This document shows, piece after piece, positions 13,832-21,061 of a DNA stretch of 64,000 nt. Location: the IMG/VR virus record IMGVR_UViG_3300036851_000321, positions 1 to 64,000 of that record; one strand, written 5' to 3'. Both the position numbers and the translations under genes were made by a program. The DNA comes from a virus. Position 1 is the stretch's first letter. Each line of letters begins with the position of its first letter. A model generated the notes under the pieces. That model did no database searches, was not told where the DNA came from, and worked only from the letters and a program-made list of their open reading frames with translations.

Positions 13832-14719
13832 TCACAACGTCGAATACAGCTCATCAGCATCCTCGGCATCCCACGGGTGTTTCGGCTTCCCCTTGCGGTC
13901 GAAATCCGCGAGGGTTTGCGTATGCTTTCGTTGCATGGCGGCGCGGCGTTCGTCCTGCTCTCGGTACCAGCGCCGAGCCCCGTCACTGTGCGAAAGCTCT
14001 CGCGTGTGGTGCTCGTTGTGCTCCCGGTACGGATCTCGCCCCGGCGCGGGAGGCTGAGTGGAGCCTCGCAACGCGTCGCCCGAAGGCGAAGCGTCTGCCG
14101 TCTCACGATGGGCAGCATCCACAGAGACCCCGGCCGGGGCGAGTTTTGATTGGCGGGCGGCGATCCGCGCGAGGACGATCTGCTTGCCCGTAATGCCGCA
14201 CGCGTTGCACTTGTCGCCGTAGTTGCAAAGGTCGGTGCTTCCACACTTTGGGCACTCGTCAGCGGCGGGGAGGCGGCGGAGGGTTTTGCGGCGGGTGATT
14301 TCGGCGTCCACGTCTTCAGCTGAGCCGTGGCGTCCGGCGTCGCAGTACCACGCACGATCCTCGCTTGGCTGTCCCGGAATGTAGTGAGGACCTGAGCCGC
14401 GAAAGTGAACGCCAGCTCCGGCGTTTCCACAGAGACGGCACACGCAGTCGCCCTCGTACAACCGGTCACCATCCGGCAACGGATCGCGGACGGCGGCGTA
14501 GTAGGAGGACCAGGTAACCCACTCTGGCTTGATCCGTGCCGGCCTCTCCCCGCCTTCGCGATCATCCCGAAGACCAATGCCGATCCATCTGTCGGCGTCG
14601 TTGTCCCATTCCGCGTCCTGAACCAGGACGCCCTTGTCGTTGCTGCCGATGCCACAATCCCACCGGGTGCCTTTTGGCAAGACACGGGGAGGCGGACTCG
14701 GCGGCTTGTTTTCGCTCAT
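13832..14719 (-). CDS. Zinc-ribbon protein, 295 aa
   Basis: Two Cys clusters: CVCRLCGNAGAGVHF near residue 95 and CPKCGSTDLCNYGDKCNACG near residue 160, the latter a clear zinc ribbon. N-terminal part is a soluble alpha/beta region (WIGIGLRDDREGG, KPEWVTWSSYYAAV), and the C-terminal 100 residues are charged and probably disordered. Likely nucleic-acid binding. No named family. Confidence 0.6.
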   Translation of the reverse strand: MSENKPPSPPPRVLPKGTRWDCGIGSNDKGVLVQDAEWDNDADRWIGIGLRDDREGGERPARIKPEWVTWSSYYAAVRDPLPDGDRLYEGDCVCRLCGNAGAGVHFRGSGPHYIPGQPSEDRAWYCDAGRHGSAEDVDAEITRRKTLRRLPAADECPKCGSTDLCNYGDKCNACGITGKQIVLARIAARQSKLAPAGVSVDAAHRETADASPSGDALRGSTQPPAPGRDPYREHNEHHTRELSHSDGARRWYREQDERRAAMQRKHTQTLADFDRKGKPKHPWDAEDADELYSTL

Positions 14720-14722
14720 GGC

Positions 14723-14971
14723 CTAGCCCTCCCCTTCCCGAAGCGCCCCCGCTGGCAAGCACTCCTTCACGTCGGCGCTGGCGTCTGCAAGCAGAGCCTT
14801 CCGCTTCGCCTCGTACTTCGCCTCGATCGATTGCGGCGTCGTCAGGAGCTCGGCGTCGGTGTCGCGGCGGAGCTGCTCGAGGCGTCGGGCGAGCTTCGCG
14901 GCGAGGGTGTACTTGTCGGGGGCGGAACGTTGTTTCGGGTCGGGCGTCGGAGTGGGGGTGGGTTTTGACAT
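14723..14971 (-). CDS. Hypothetical protein, 82 aa
   Basis: Starts MSKPTPTPTPDPKQR at 14971 behind AAAGGA. Pro/Thr-rich tail-like N terminus followed by a long helix (YTLAAKLARRLEQLRRDTDA). It directly follows the RecT gene, so it may be an accessory recombination protein. Confidence 0.5.
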   Translation of the reverse strand: MSKPTPTPTPDPKQRSAPDKYTLAAKLARRLEQLRRDTDAELLTTPQSIEAKYEAKRKALLADASADVKECLPAGALREGEG

Positions 14972-14988
14972 GGGGGTCCTTTCAGAAC

Positions 14989-15783
14989 TCACGAGACGAC
15001 CTCAGAGCCATTCTTTGCGCGCAGCGCCGCCTCGAGTGAGGCCGGACTCCCTGGCGTGAGCCCAGCTGGCACGTGCGAAACGTCCTCGCCGTAGGTGTCG
15101 ATCACCTCGTCGCTCGTGTGCATTCCGAGTGAGAGCTCCGGCGAGTAGACGCGGGTCCAGAACGCGGCGGCCCGGTAGCAGAGCATCTGCTCGGGCATCG
15201 TCAGCCACTTCGAGCCGTTCTTCTTCGTCCAGCCCTCGGCGTCGGCGAGCCGCATCGTGATCAGGGTGCCAACGCACTCCTCGCCGGTTGCCCTGTCCTT
15301 GGCGACCGCGCGGCATCCCCAGTCCGCTTTCCCTTCCTCGCCCTGCCAGCGGAACCGGAGCGGCGTGAAGCGCCCGCTTGCGTTCACCGTGGCGATCAGG
15401 AACGTCGACCGCCAGCTCGGGCGCCCGTGGATGATGTCCAGGTTTTGGGCGACCATCAGAACCGAGCAGCCGATCCGGCTCGCGAGCTCGATTGCGATCA
15501 GGGTGTTCGGGATGTTGTTCTGGTAGGCCTGGGGCATCAGGCTGGACGACGCGAGCGCTTTGGCCATGCGCTGGGCCGTCGTGAACGCCTCACCGCTTGC
15601 GAAGGCCGAGATCGCTCGCCCGGGCTCCTGGGCTTCCGCGATGGCGAGCGCGGCCGGTGGCTCGACGGGTGCAGCCGGTGCCGGGTCCGCCGGAGTGACC
15701 ACCGGGAGCGGCGTCTGCTCGACGGGCGGCGCCGGATTCTCGGGGAGTTGTTGCTGTTCGGTCGTGGGTGTTCGGGGAGGCAT
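14989..15783 (-). CDS. recT: RecT-family single-strand annealing protein
   Basis: 264 residues. After a Pro-rich leader (~65 residues), the core matches RecT of phages: ALASSSLMPQAYQNNIPNTL, IAIELASRIGCSVLMVAQNL, IIHGRPSWRSTFLIATVNAS and the hallmark SKWLTMPEQMLCYRAAAFW. RecT proteins bind single-stranded DNA and anneal homologous strands without RecA, working with a RecE-type exonuclease, which is the adjacent gene. Start at 15783; the extra codons upstream overlap RecE and lack a ribosome site. The pair would act in phage replication, circularisation and recombination. Confidence 0.85.
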   Translation of the reverse strand: MPPRTPTTEQQQLPENPAPPVEQTPLPVVTPADPAPAAPVEPPAALAIAEAQEPGRAISAFASGEAFTTAQRMAKALASSSLMPQAYQNNIPNTLIAIELASRIGCSVLMVAQNLDIIHGRPSWRSTFLIATVNASGRFTPLRFRWQGEEGKADWGCRAVAKDRATGEECVGTLITMRLADAEGWTKKNGSKWLTMPEQMLCYRAAAFWTRVYSPELSLGMHTSDEVIDTYGEDVSHVPAGLTPGSPASLEAALRAKNGSEVVS

Positions 15784-15794
15784 GTTCGGTCCTT

Positions 15795-16601
15795 TCAAGC
15801 GGCCCAAAATGGCACTTCGATCGTCTGGATTGTCTCGCTGTACCCGGGCCAGCGCCCGGTATTCATGCAGTGCGCCAGGGTGTCGATGTCACGCCGCGCC
15901 GCCTGGTACCCGCGCCCGATCCCCTCCGCGTCGAGCGTGAACGGGGCGAGCGCGTAGGGTGGCGACTTCTCGACGGCGAGCAGAACGAAGTGCTGGACCG
16001 GCATGTCGAGTGACAGGGCGGCGGAGCGGTAGAGAGCGTCCTGGACGTGGTAGTCGTACTTCGCAACGTCACGACGGAACTCGTCCCAACTCGCGTCCTC
16101 CGTGGTCTTCACGTCCACGATCATCGCAAGGGATTCGACGTAGTAGTCGAGTCGGCTCTTGCACGAGAGCCCGGTCTCCTCGTCCTTCCAGGCTAGCGTC
16201 AGCTCCGGCAGACCGTCGTGGATCATCTGCGAAGCGAGCGGGTGTGCCTTCACGGATTCAACCATCGCCGTGATGGTGAGCAGGTCGTCCATCGGCATCG
16301 CATCGAAGTCAGCGTGCGCGGCCAGCCATTCGGCCTTGGCGGCCTTCATGCCCTTGCCCGAGAACTTGGGAAGCTTGACGTAGGCAGACGCGAACTTCTC
16401 GGGCTCCAGGAGAGCCATGTGGAACGCGCGCCCAAACGCTCGGGCGGGCGTGTCCTTGTCGGGCGCCGTGCCGTCGATCCAGGCCTTGTAGTGGGCCGGC
16501 GAGCGACGGACGTGCTTCAGCGCCGAGTTGCTCACGACGCCAAGCTCTCGCCGGTGGTATTCGGTGGCTGGTAGCGCCTTGTGGATTCCGGTCTCGATCA
16601 A
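15795..16601 (-). CDS. RecE-like PD-(D/E)XK exonuclease
   Basis: 268 residues from a TTG start at 16601, preceded by GGGAGG and overlapping the upstream stop (TTGA). The catalytic domain has FGRAFHMALLEP (His61), E133 in LPELTLAW, D152 in KSRLDYY, D163-x-K165 in IVDVKTT and the YHVQDALYR helix, the arrangement of RecE C-terminal and DUF3799 nucleases. It would resect double-strand ends 5' to 3' to load the RecT protein encoded 12 nt downstream. Long N-terminal portions of E. coli RecE are absent, as in most phage versions. Confidence 0.82.
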   Translation of the reverse strand: MIETGIHKALPATEYHRRELGVVSNSALKHVRRSPAHYKAWIDGTAPDKDTPARAFGRAFHMALLEPEKFASAYVKLPKFSGKGMKAAKAEWLAAHADFDAMPMDDLLTITAMVESVKAHPLASQMIHDGLPELTLAWKDEETGLSCKSRLDYYVESLAMIVDVKTTEDASWDEFRRDVAKYDYHVQDALYRSAALSLDMPVQHFVLLAVEKSPPYALAPFTLDAEGIGRGYQAARRDIDTLAHCMNTGRWPGYSETIQTIEVPFWAA

Positions 16602-16702
16602 CGTCGCCTCCCGTCCGCAACCCCGATGGCGGATGCGCACACGATCAGCAAATAGACAAGAGTCCACCAGGGATGAGCATCGATGTACGCGAACATGCTC
16701 AC
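16598..16702 (-). CDS. 34-residue membrane peptide
   Basis: GTG start overlapping the previous stop; stop overlapping the RecE TTG. Core WWTLVYLLIVCASAIGVADG is one membrane span with a basic tail (GRRR). Called on coupling and hydrophobicity. Confidence 0.48.
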   Translation of the reverse strand: MSMFAYIDAHPWWTLVYLLIVCASAIGVADGRRR

Positions 16703-16974
16703 TTGGCCGCCCTCCACCTCTCCACCAACCGCAAGAACCTCGCGAGCTTCTTCGGCTGGTTGTCTTGCGCGTAGTCGAAGGCCGCGTTGTGTGCGACACA
16801 CCGGCTGGCCTCGTCACACCGACAGAGGCTCGGCGGGACCTCCGCGTCGAATGCCATGGTCCGGTCGATCGCCCGCGCGATCTCGCCGTACTTCTCCGGC
16901 ATGTTGCGCAGGATGTACTCCTCGGCGGTCAGCTCGCGCCATCCGTCGTCGGTGAGTTTGGTGTGCTCGCTCAT
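16699..16974 (-). CDS. Hypothetical protein, 91 aa
   Basis: MSEHTKLTDDGWRELTAEEY opening, an EKYGEIARAIDRTMAF helix and a Cys/His cluster (CRCDEASRCVAHN) that could bind zinc. C terminus is helical and basic. Unknown function. Confidence 0.55.
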   Translation of the reverse strand: MSEHTKLTDDGWRELTAEEYILRNMPEKYGEIARAIDRTMAFDAEVPPSLCRCDEASRCVAHNAAFDYAQDNQPKKLARFLRLVERWRAAK

Positions 16975-17055
16975 GGTTTCCTCGCGGTCAGGCCATCGAG
17001 TGAGCCGCGCGGCCTGCCGGGGGGAAGCAGTTGCCGCGCAGCTCGCTCCATGGAC

Positions 17056-17259
17056 TCACCGCTTCCTCGCCTCCTCCAGCACAACAATCAGCGCCCCGAC
17101 CTCGTTCGCGATCCGCTCGACAATCGGTCGCACAATGCGGAGCACCGACAGATCACCCGGTGCGTCCTCGAGCAGCCCCGCGCAAAGCCGAAGCTGGTCG
17201 GCCGGCTTCATCGCCTCGATTCGGGCGGCGAGTTCCTCGAGAGTCGAGTGGGGCGTCAC
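17056..17259 (-). CDS. Hypothetical helical protein, 67 aa
   Basis: GTG start at 17259 overlaps the stop of the 50-residue membrane protein. HSTLEELAARIEAMKPADQL is followed by a hydrophobic helix (IVERIANEVGALIVVLEEAR). Unknown function. Confidence 0.52.
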   Translation of the reverse strand: MTPHSTLEELAARIEAMKPADQLRLCAGLLEDAPGDLSVLRIVRPIVERIANEVGALIVVLEEARKR

Positions 17260-17408
17260 GGCATCCCTCCCACATCCCGCCGCCACGAATCGACGGGCTT
17301 GCGATCGCGTGCCGCGAGGTGGTGCCAGTGTCGGATCACGATGGCGCGGACGATGATGGCGGCGAAGACGATGGCGGGGGGGACGAGTATCCAGAGAAGC
17401 CAGGTCAT
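17256..17408 (-). CDS. 50-residue single-span membrane protein
   Basis: ATG at 17408, overlapping the stop of the upstream gene; its stop overlaps the next GTG. MTWLLWILVPPAIVFAAIIV is a clear membrane span, followed by a basic cytoplasmic tail with several His. The third such small membrane protein in this operon. Confidence 0.5.
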   Translation of the reverse strand: MTWLLWILVPPAIVFAAIIVRAIVIRHWHHLAARDRKPVDSWRRDVGGMP

Positions 17409-17659
17409 GGTTCGAGCTCCGGTGAACGGTGGTCGCGATCGGGTGAGAGCCGTGGCTCCACGTCCGAAAGCAACCGGCCGAGCAGCTCTTTCCGGTCATG
17501 CTGGGCGAGCGCGAGAGCCAACGAGTTGAGGGCGTCACGCGCACGAAGCACCGCGTAGTCGTACGTAGCCTCACCGGCCGCCGTGAACCGTTGGGCGTCG
17601 GCGATGGCGCGCCAGGCGTCGGCGAGGAGGAATAGGTCGAGGGGGTTCTTGTCGGTCAT
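17405..17659 (-). CDS. Hypothetical helical protein, 84 aa
   Basis: [20 protein letters not shown] start, helical throughout, similar in form to the 18688 protein. ATGA overlap with the repeat-tailed gene upstream. Unknown function. Confidence 0.52.
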   Translation of the reverse strand: MTDKNPLDLFLLADAWRAIADAQRFTAAGEATYDYAVLRARDALNSLALALAQHDRKELLGRLLSDVEPRLSPDRDHRSPELEP

Positions 17660-18222
17660 TCAGTCACCACGTCGGCCTTCGCCCCGTACCCGTCCCCGTA
17701 CCCGTCCCCGTACCCGGACCCGTACCCGGACCCGTACCCGGACCCGTACCCGGACCCGTACCCGTACCCGGACCCGTACCCGGACCCGTCCCCGTACCCG
17801 GACCCGTACCCGTCCCCGGACCCGTCCCCGTACCCGTCCCCGTCCCCGGACCCGTACCCGGACCCGTCCCCGGACCCGTCCCCGGACCCGAGATCGATCG
17901 TGCCGCTCGCTACGCGCACGCCACGATCTTTGGCGTACTGATTTGGCGTGACCTCGCGCAGTAGACGAACGCGGCGCGCGACCACCTTGGTCTCCGTCGC
18001 GGCGTCACCGATGATGTCCTCTGCCTCCGCCTCGAAAAGTCGTGCGGCCCCGTCCCGCCACCAAGACTCAGGCGTCGGCGTGAGATGCAGTCCGCTCTCG
18101 CACATGCGGACGCTCGCCACCTCGTGCCAATCACCCGGCTTCCCTCCTGTCGGAAGGGACCACTGAAGCGACCCGCCGTGACAACTCCGACCGTCCTTGC
18201 CAAGGACCTTGTAGAGCTTCAC
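17656..18222 (-). CDS. DUF7666-like protein with a long Gly-Ser-Tyr-Asp repeat tail
   Basis: 188 residues from a GTG overlapping the upstream stop. Residues 1-105 form a compact domain ([40 protein letters not shown]) resembling the DUF7666 family of phage proteins. The remaining ~70 residues are near-perfect GSGYG/GDGYG/GDGSG repeats. The DNA there is a 6-bp-based tandem array. The tail would be flexible and acidic; the domain function is unknown. Confidence 0.62.
   Translation of the reverse strand: MKLYKVLGKDGRSCHGGSLQWSLPTGGKPGDWHEVASVRMCESGLHLTPTPESWWRDGAARLFEAEAEDIIGDAATETKVVARRVRLLREVTPNQYAKDRGVRVASGTIDLGSGDGSGDGSGYGSGDGDGYGDGSGDGYGSGYGDGSGYGSGYGYGSGYGSGYGSGYGSGYGDGYGDGYGAKADVVTE
17690..17887. 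repeat. Tandem hexamer array coding for a G(S/D)GYG tail
   Basis: On the plus strand the array alternates CCCGTA, CCCGGA and CCCGTC hexamers almost without interruption for about 195 bp. Because the unit is 6 bp, copy-number changes keep the reading frame and would only change tail length. Confidence 0.85.
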
Positions 18223-18515
18223 TTCCACGGCCCCTCGTTCCACGCTTTCTCCGCGTCACTGGAGCACTCGAGAACAGATGTGATGTTGCGGAGCGTGATG
18301 TCTGCGGCGGGACCGATCTTGCAATTCTTATTTGGACCGGACGACGCCAAGCCCATGAAGCCGCGCAGCTCTTGGGACCAGTAGACACACAGGCGCGCCT
18401 TCTTCAGCGCGATCGTCTCGCCGTCCGTGTCGTCCGCGTAGCCAAAGAACACGCCGCGGTGGGCGGTGGTGACGACGACGGGGCGACTCTTTTTGCCATT
18501 CGACGTGGATTTCAT
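18219..18515 (-). CDS. DUF6948-like phage protein
   Basis: 98 residues; start MKSTSNGKKSR at 18515 behind AAGGGA. The core (VVVTTAHRGVFFGYADDTDG, TIALKKARLCVYWSQELRGF, MGLASSGPN, LRNITSVLECSSDAEKAW) matches a widespread small phage family annotated DUF6948, function unknown. Beta-rich. Confidence 0.65.
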   Translation of the reverse strand: MKSTSNGKKSRPVVVTTAHRGVFFGYADDTDGETIALKKARLCVYWSQELRGFMGLASSGPNKNCKIGPAADITLRNITSVLECSSDAEKAWNEGPWK

Positions 18516-18535
18516 TTGCGTTCCCTTCTTGCGAC

Positions 18536-18688
18536 TCAACTCGGCCATCTGTCCTCCAGCTGCATGAGGTAATCGGCGTGAAAACTCGCGAGCTCCAACA
18601 CGAGCCCTTCGGGGTAGACGCCGCCGTGTAGGTAGCGGGCGAGGTCGAAGCACAGGCCTCGGAGGTGGGAGGCGTAGCGGGGGTCCAT
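18536..18688 (-). CDS. Hypothetical protein, 50 aa
   Basis: ATG at 18688 overlaps the upstream stop (TAATG). MDPRYASHLRGLCFDLARYL, then LELASFHADYLMQLEDRW; amphipathic helices. Not long enough for most ORF cut-offs. Confidence 0.48.
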   Translation of the reverse strand: MDPRYASHLRGLCFDLARYLHGGVYPEGLVLELASFHADYLMQLEDRWPS

Positions 18689-18954
18689 TAGGAAGCCCTC
18701 TTGCGCTGAAGCGAAGCGCGCCTGTCATATTCAGAAATCACCATCTCCCTCGTCTCCCTCGAGGGCTCCCGACACCCGGCAAGCGCCGCGTACGCCGCCC
18801 AGTCAGCCGCGTGAAACAGCCGGAGCCAGGCAGCGATCACGTGGGCGTCGGCGAGGATGTCAACGCGGGCTTCTACGCGCTCGCGGTCGATGGCGGAGAT
18901 GAGGGCGCGGGATTTGTTGAGGCGGGCGATGCGCTCGAAGTTGTTGGCGCTCAC
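18688..18954 (-). CDS. Hypothetical helical protein, 88 aa
   Basis: MSANNFERIARLNKSRALIS start; helical, with EARVDILADAHVIAAWLRLF and a basic C terminus (DRRASLQRKRAS). Unknown function. Confidence 0.55.
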   Translation of the reverse strand: MSANNFERIARLNKSRALISAIDRERVEARVDILADAHVIAAWLRLFHAADWAAYAALAGCREPSRETREMVISEYDRRASLQRKRAS

Positions 18955-19151
18955 GGCTGCACCTCTGCCGGTTTGATGTCACACTTCCGGTCGATCGCGA
19001 TGGTGAGCGGGTTGCGCGTCGCCGTAAGGACGACGGGCATCCCAGTGGCCGTCTTGCGTCGCACCCAGGCCGGCAGCCACTTGCCGCCGAACAGGATCTC
19101 GACGCGCTGCCGCACGCTGTAGGCGTCTTGCCAACGGGCGCGTACCTTCAT
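18951..19151 (-). CDS. Small beta-rich protein, 66 aa
   Basis: MKVRARWQDAYSVRQRVEIL then GGKWLPAWVRRKTATGMPVV; the pattern of five strands resembles a small SH3-like barrel. ATGA overlap. Unknown function. Confidence 0.52.
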   Translation of the reverse strand: MKVRARWQDAYSVRQRVEILFGGKWLPAWVRRKTATGMPVVLTATRNPLTIAIDRKCDIKPAEVQP

Positions 19152-19303
19152 GGTTCCTCCTTTTCGCAGCAGTCGTCACAGACGTTGTCGTCCGGATGTC
19201 CCGGCTCGAAGTCCTCGCCGCACACGTCGCACGTGTAGATGTCAGCCAGATCCTCTGATTCGCTGTACTCAGCGTCCGCTCCTCCGAAATCCCAGTCGGT
19301 CAT
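19148..19303 (-). CDS. Acidic zinc-ribbon peptide, 51 aa
   Basis: Starts MTDWDFGGADAEYSES at 19303. Contains CDVCGEDFEPG and CDDCCEKEEP, a four-Cys zinc ribbon. The composition is highly acidic. Overlaps both neighbours. Confidence 0.55.
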   Translation of the reverse strand: MTDWDFGGADAEYSESEDLADIYTCDVCGEDFEPGHPDDNVCDDCCEKEEP

Positions 19304-19743
19304 GGCGACGCCTTCGGCGCGTGAACGAAACCGGCTGCACGAATCCGCCGAACGCACTCGGGGCACGTGACGAAGGCCGCCTCCCGGCTTTTCTTGCTCT
19401 TCAGCGTGGCGAAGGGGTGGAGGCCGCCGCTCGCCTCGTGCGCGTCCTCGAGCCCACGACCACAGACGAGCTCGACCTGACCGCTCCTGAGCTTGCGCTC
19501 CTGGTAGACACGGCGACCGGACCAGCAACTATCGCCGCCAGAGAAGCCCACGAAGGTCGCCGAGCGCGCATGGATCGGCTCGGGCTCGACGCTGGCGATC
19601 CGAGCGTCGTCGCCATTACGACGAGCCTCGGCCTGGAGCGCGATGCACTCCTCCTTCGTGCCGCGCCCGCTCTCGAGGAACTCGCCACGAACGAAGACGA
19701 GTACCCGGTGGGTAGCAGCCACTATGGCGACTGCGGCGCTCAC
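19300..19743 (-). CDS. Hypothetical protein with C-terminal Cys pair, 147 aa
   Basis: GTG start at 19743 overlaps the upstream stop. N-terminal hydrophobic strand (VAIVAATHRVLVFVRGEF), a middle part with CWSGRRVYQERK, and a C-terminal FVTCPECVRRIRAAG zinc-ribbon half. Unknown function. Confidence 0.52.
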   Translation of the reverse strand: MSAAVAIVAATHRVLVFVRGEFLESGRGTKEECIALQAEARRNGDDARIASVEPEPIHARSATFVGFSGGDSCWSGRRVYQERKLRSGQVELVCGRGLEDAHEASGGLHPFATLKSKKSREAAFVTCPECVRRIRAAGFVHAPKASP

Positions 19744-20192
19744 GATCCAGCCCTCCCGCACATCGCCCCAACCCCGCCAAACAACTCCGCCCGATCCCAC
19801 ACCCAAAACGTCTGCCGGAATCCCGACCCCGTCATCCCGGTACGGTTCCGGCTCGCGCATTCGAGGTCGGCCGCCTCACGGGTCGCGTGCTCGCCGTGGT
19901 GCGTCGTGGCGTTGAAGCCCGGGTGGTCCTCGACGACAACGAAGCGGGAGGCCAGGCGGTTCTCGATGATCTGGTGCGCGCGCTTGATCTCCGAGGCGGT
20001 CGGGTAGCCTGAGCGAGAGAGCGCCAGGAGCTCGCGGGAGAGCGAGGGGGAGGCGATCGGGCGGACGGGGGCGAGCGGGGGGAGGCCTTCGACCAGGGAG
20101 ATCGTTGGGACCCGGGGCGGCCGAAGGGGGCTCGCTACGGGGGTGAGGTCGGTCGGGAGGGCTGGAACGGTTGGGGTGGAGAGGGTTTGCAT
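19740..20192 (-). CDS. First gene of the leftward operon, hypothetical, 150 aa
   Basis: Starts MQTLSTPTVPALPTDLTPVA, with a Pro-rich N-terminal 55 residues, then a helical segment (SEIKRAHQIIENRLASRFVV) and a C-terminal part of unknown fold. It begins 24 bp left of the operator at 20216-20231 and so should be the gene closest to the leftward promoter, a position often held by early regulators or anti-terminators. No such function can be read from sequence. Confidence 0.58.
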   Translation of the reverse strand: MQTLSTPTVPALPTDLTPVASPLRPPRVPTISLVEGLPPLAPVRPIASPSLSRELLALSRSGYPTASEIKRAHQIIENRLASRFVVVEDHPGFNATTHHGEHATREAADLECASRNRTGMTGSGFRQTFWVWDRAELFGGVGAMCGRAGS

Positions 20193-20215
20193 GGGGTGCT
20201 CTGTGCTGACTCGTA

Positions 20216-20231
20216 AAGGTAAACATACCTT
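20216..20231. promoter_or_regulatory. Switch operator, left copy
   Basis: AAGGTA-AACA-TACCTT. Perfect 6-bp arms; same arms as the copy at 20714-20729, and both are followed by GACC. It lies between the leftward operon start and the 3' end of the repressor gene, so it probably controls the leftward promoter. Confidence 0.75.
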
Positions 20232-20285
20232 GACCGTCTTGGCAAAGAGAAATCGACCTACGCGGTGCGTTATTTCACCCTAGGG

Positions 20286-20645
20286 CTACCCCGTGGGCTT
20301 GTGGCTCGGGCGCTCTTCGGACTCAGGAGCGACGCTGTCTCCGCGTCGCTTCCTGGCGAATTCCATGACCTTTCGGTCGCGGTACTCCCGCCCTTGCCGC
20401 TCCCACCACCCTAGCGCGTCGTCCAGGATCTGGCCCGGCGATCTGCCGTCTAGTTTGGCCAGGCGGATGAGCGTCCACACTCCGCCTCCGGGTTTCCCCG
20501 TTCGGATCTGCGAGACCTGGGCCTTGCTGACCCCCGTGCGTCGCTGGATCTCTGGTCCGTTGATGCCAGCGCGGTCCCAGTTCTCGAGCAATAGCCCGAG
20601 GTACCAAAAAAGAGCTTCCCCCCGGTCGTCGTCCGGGTTTGCCAT
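20286..20645 (-). CDS. CI-like XRE repressor
   Basis: 119 residues; start MANPDDDRGEALFWYLGLLL at 20645. Residues ~18-75 form an XRE HTH (INGPEIQRRTGVSKAQVSQI, then a third helix VWTLIRLAKL). A basic C-terminal tail replaces the LexA-like protease domain of lambda CI, so induction would not be by self-cleavage. It lies between two identical-arm operators and opposite the Cro-like gene, the layout of a phage immunity region. Role as the main repressor is inferred from position. Confidence 0.72.
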   Translation of the reverse strand: MANPDDDRGEALFWYLGLLLENWDRAGINGPEIQRRTGVSKAQVSQIRTGKPGGGVWTLIRLAKLDGRSPGQILDDALGWWERQGREYRDRKVMEFARKRRGDSVAPESEERPSHKPTG

Positions 20646-20696
20646 TGGGCGCGCGACACACTCTAGCGTCAAGCCGACCTTACGCTAAAAGAAAGT

Positions 20697-20729
20697 ACTT
20701 GCACGTTCCGGTAAAGGTATGCTTACCTT
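20697..20729 (+). promoter_or_regulatory. Rightward promoter region with switch operator
   Basis: Operator AAGGTA-TGCT-TACCTT at 20714-20729, 8 bp before the Cro-like start. TTGCAC at 20697 is a candidate -35, with TATGCT or TACCTT inside the operator as the -10; the spacing is not ideal for either, so the promoter call is tentative while the operator call is firm. Confidence 0.7.
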
Positions 20730-20737
20730 GACCCGAG

Positions 20738-21061
20738 ATGAGCGACGCCGAGTTCCCGGGCCCGGAGCTGTTTGAGGGGTTCCTCACGGCTCATGACATC
20801 AAGCGGGAGGCGGCCGGCGAGGCGCTTGGCGTCTCCAGAATGACCATCTGGTCCTGGATAAACCGCGAGTCGGTTCCGTCTGAGCAGTCGCGCCACGACA
20901 TCGGAATTTGGACGAATGGCGCGGTACCGGCCGAGAGCTGGCCCCCGTCTGCCGATCGCCGGAAGAGGGTCGTCGAGGTGGCGCCGTTTGAGCCGAAGCC
21001 GTCGGACGACGATCCGCCCGCCTCCGAATCAAAGCCAAACGGACACGAGGGGGCGGCTTGA
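20738..21061 (+). CDS. Cro-like helix-turn-helix protein
   Basis: 107 residues. LFEGFLTAHDIKREAAGEAL and GVSRMTIWSWINRESVP make an XRE-type HTH, followed by SRHDIGIWTNGAVPAESWPP, an ending frequent in small phage Cro-like proteins. The C-terminal 35 residues are acidic and disordered. First gene of the rightward operon, 8 bp after the shared operator, so it probably competes with the divergent repressor for that site. Confidence 0.72.
   Translation: MSDAEFPGPELFEGFLTAHDIKREAAGEALGVSRMTIWSWINRESVPSEQSRHDIGIWTNGAVPAESWPPSADRRKRVVEVAPFEPKPSDDDPPASESKPNGHEGAA

Noticed and set aside
17690-17887. CRISPR-like or minisatellite RNA array
   Set aside because: Units are contiguous 6-bp repeats without spacers and are in-frame within a protein gene.
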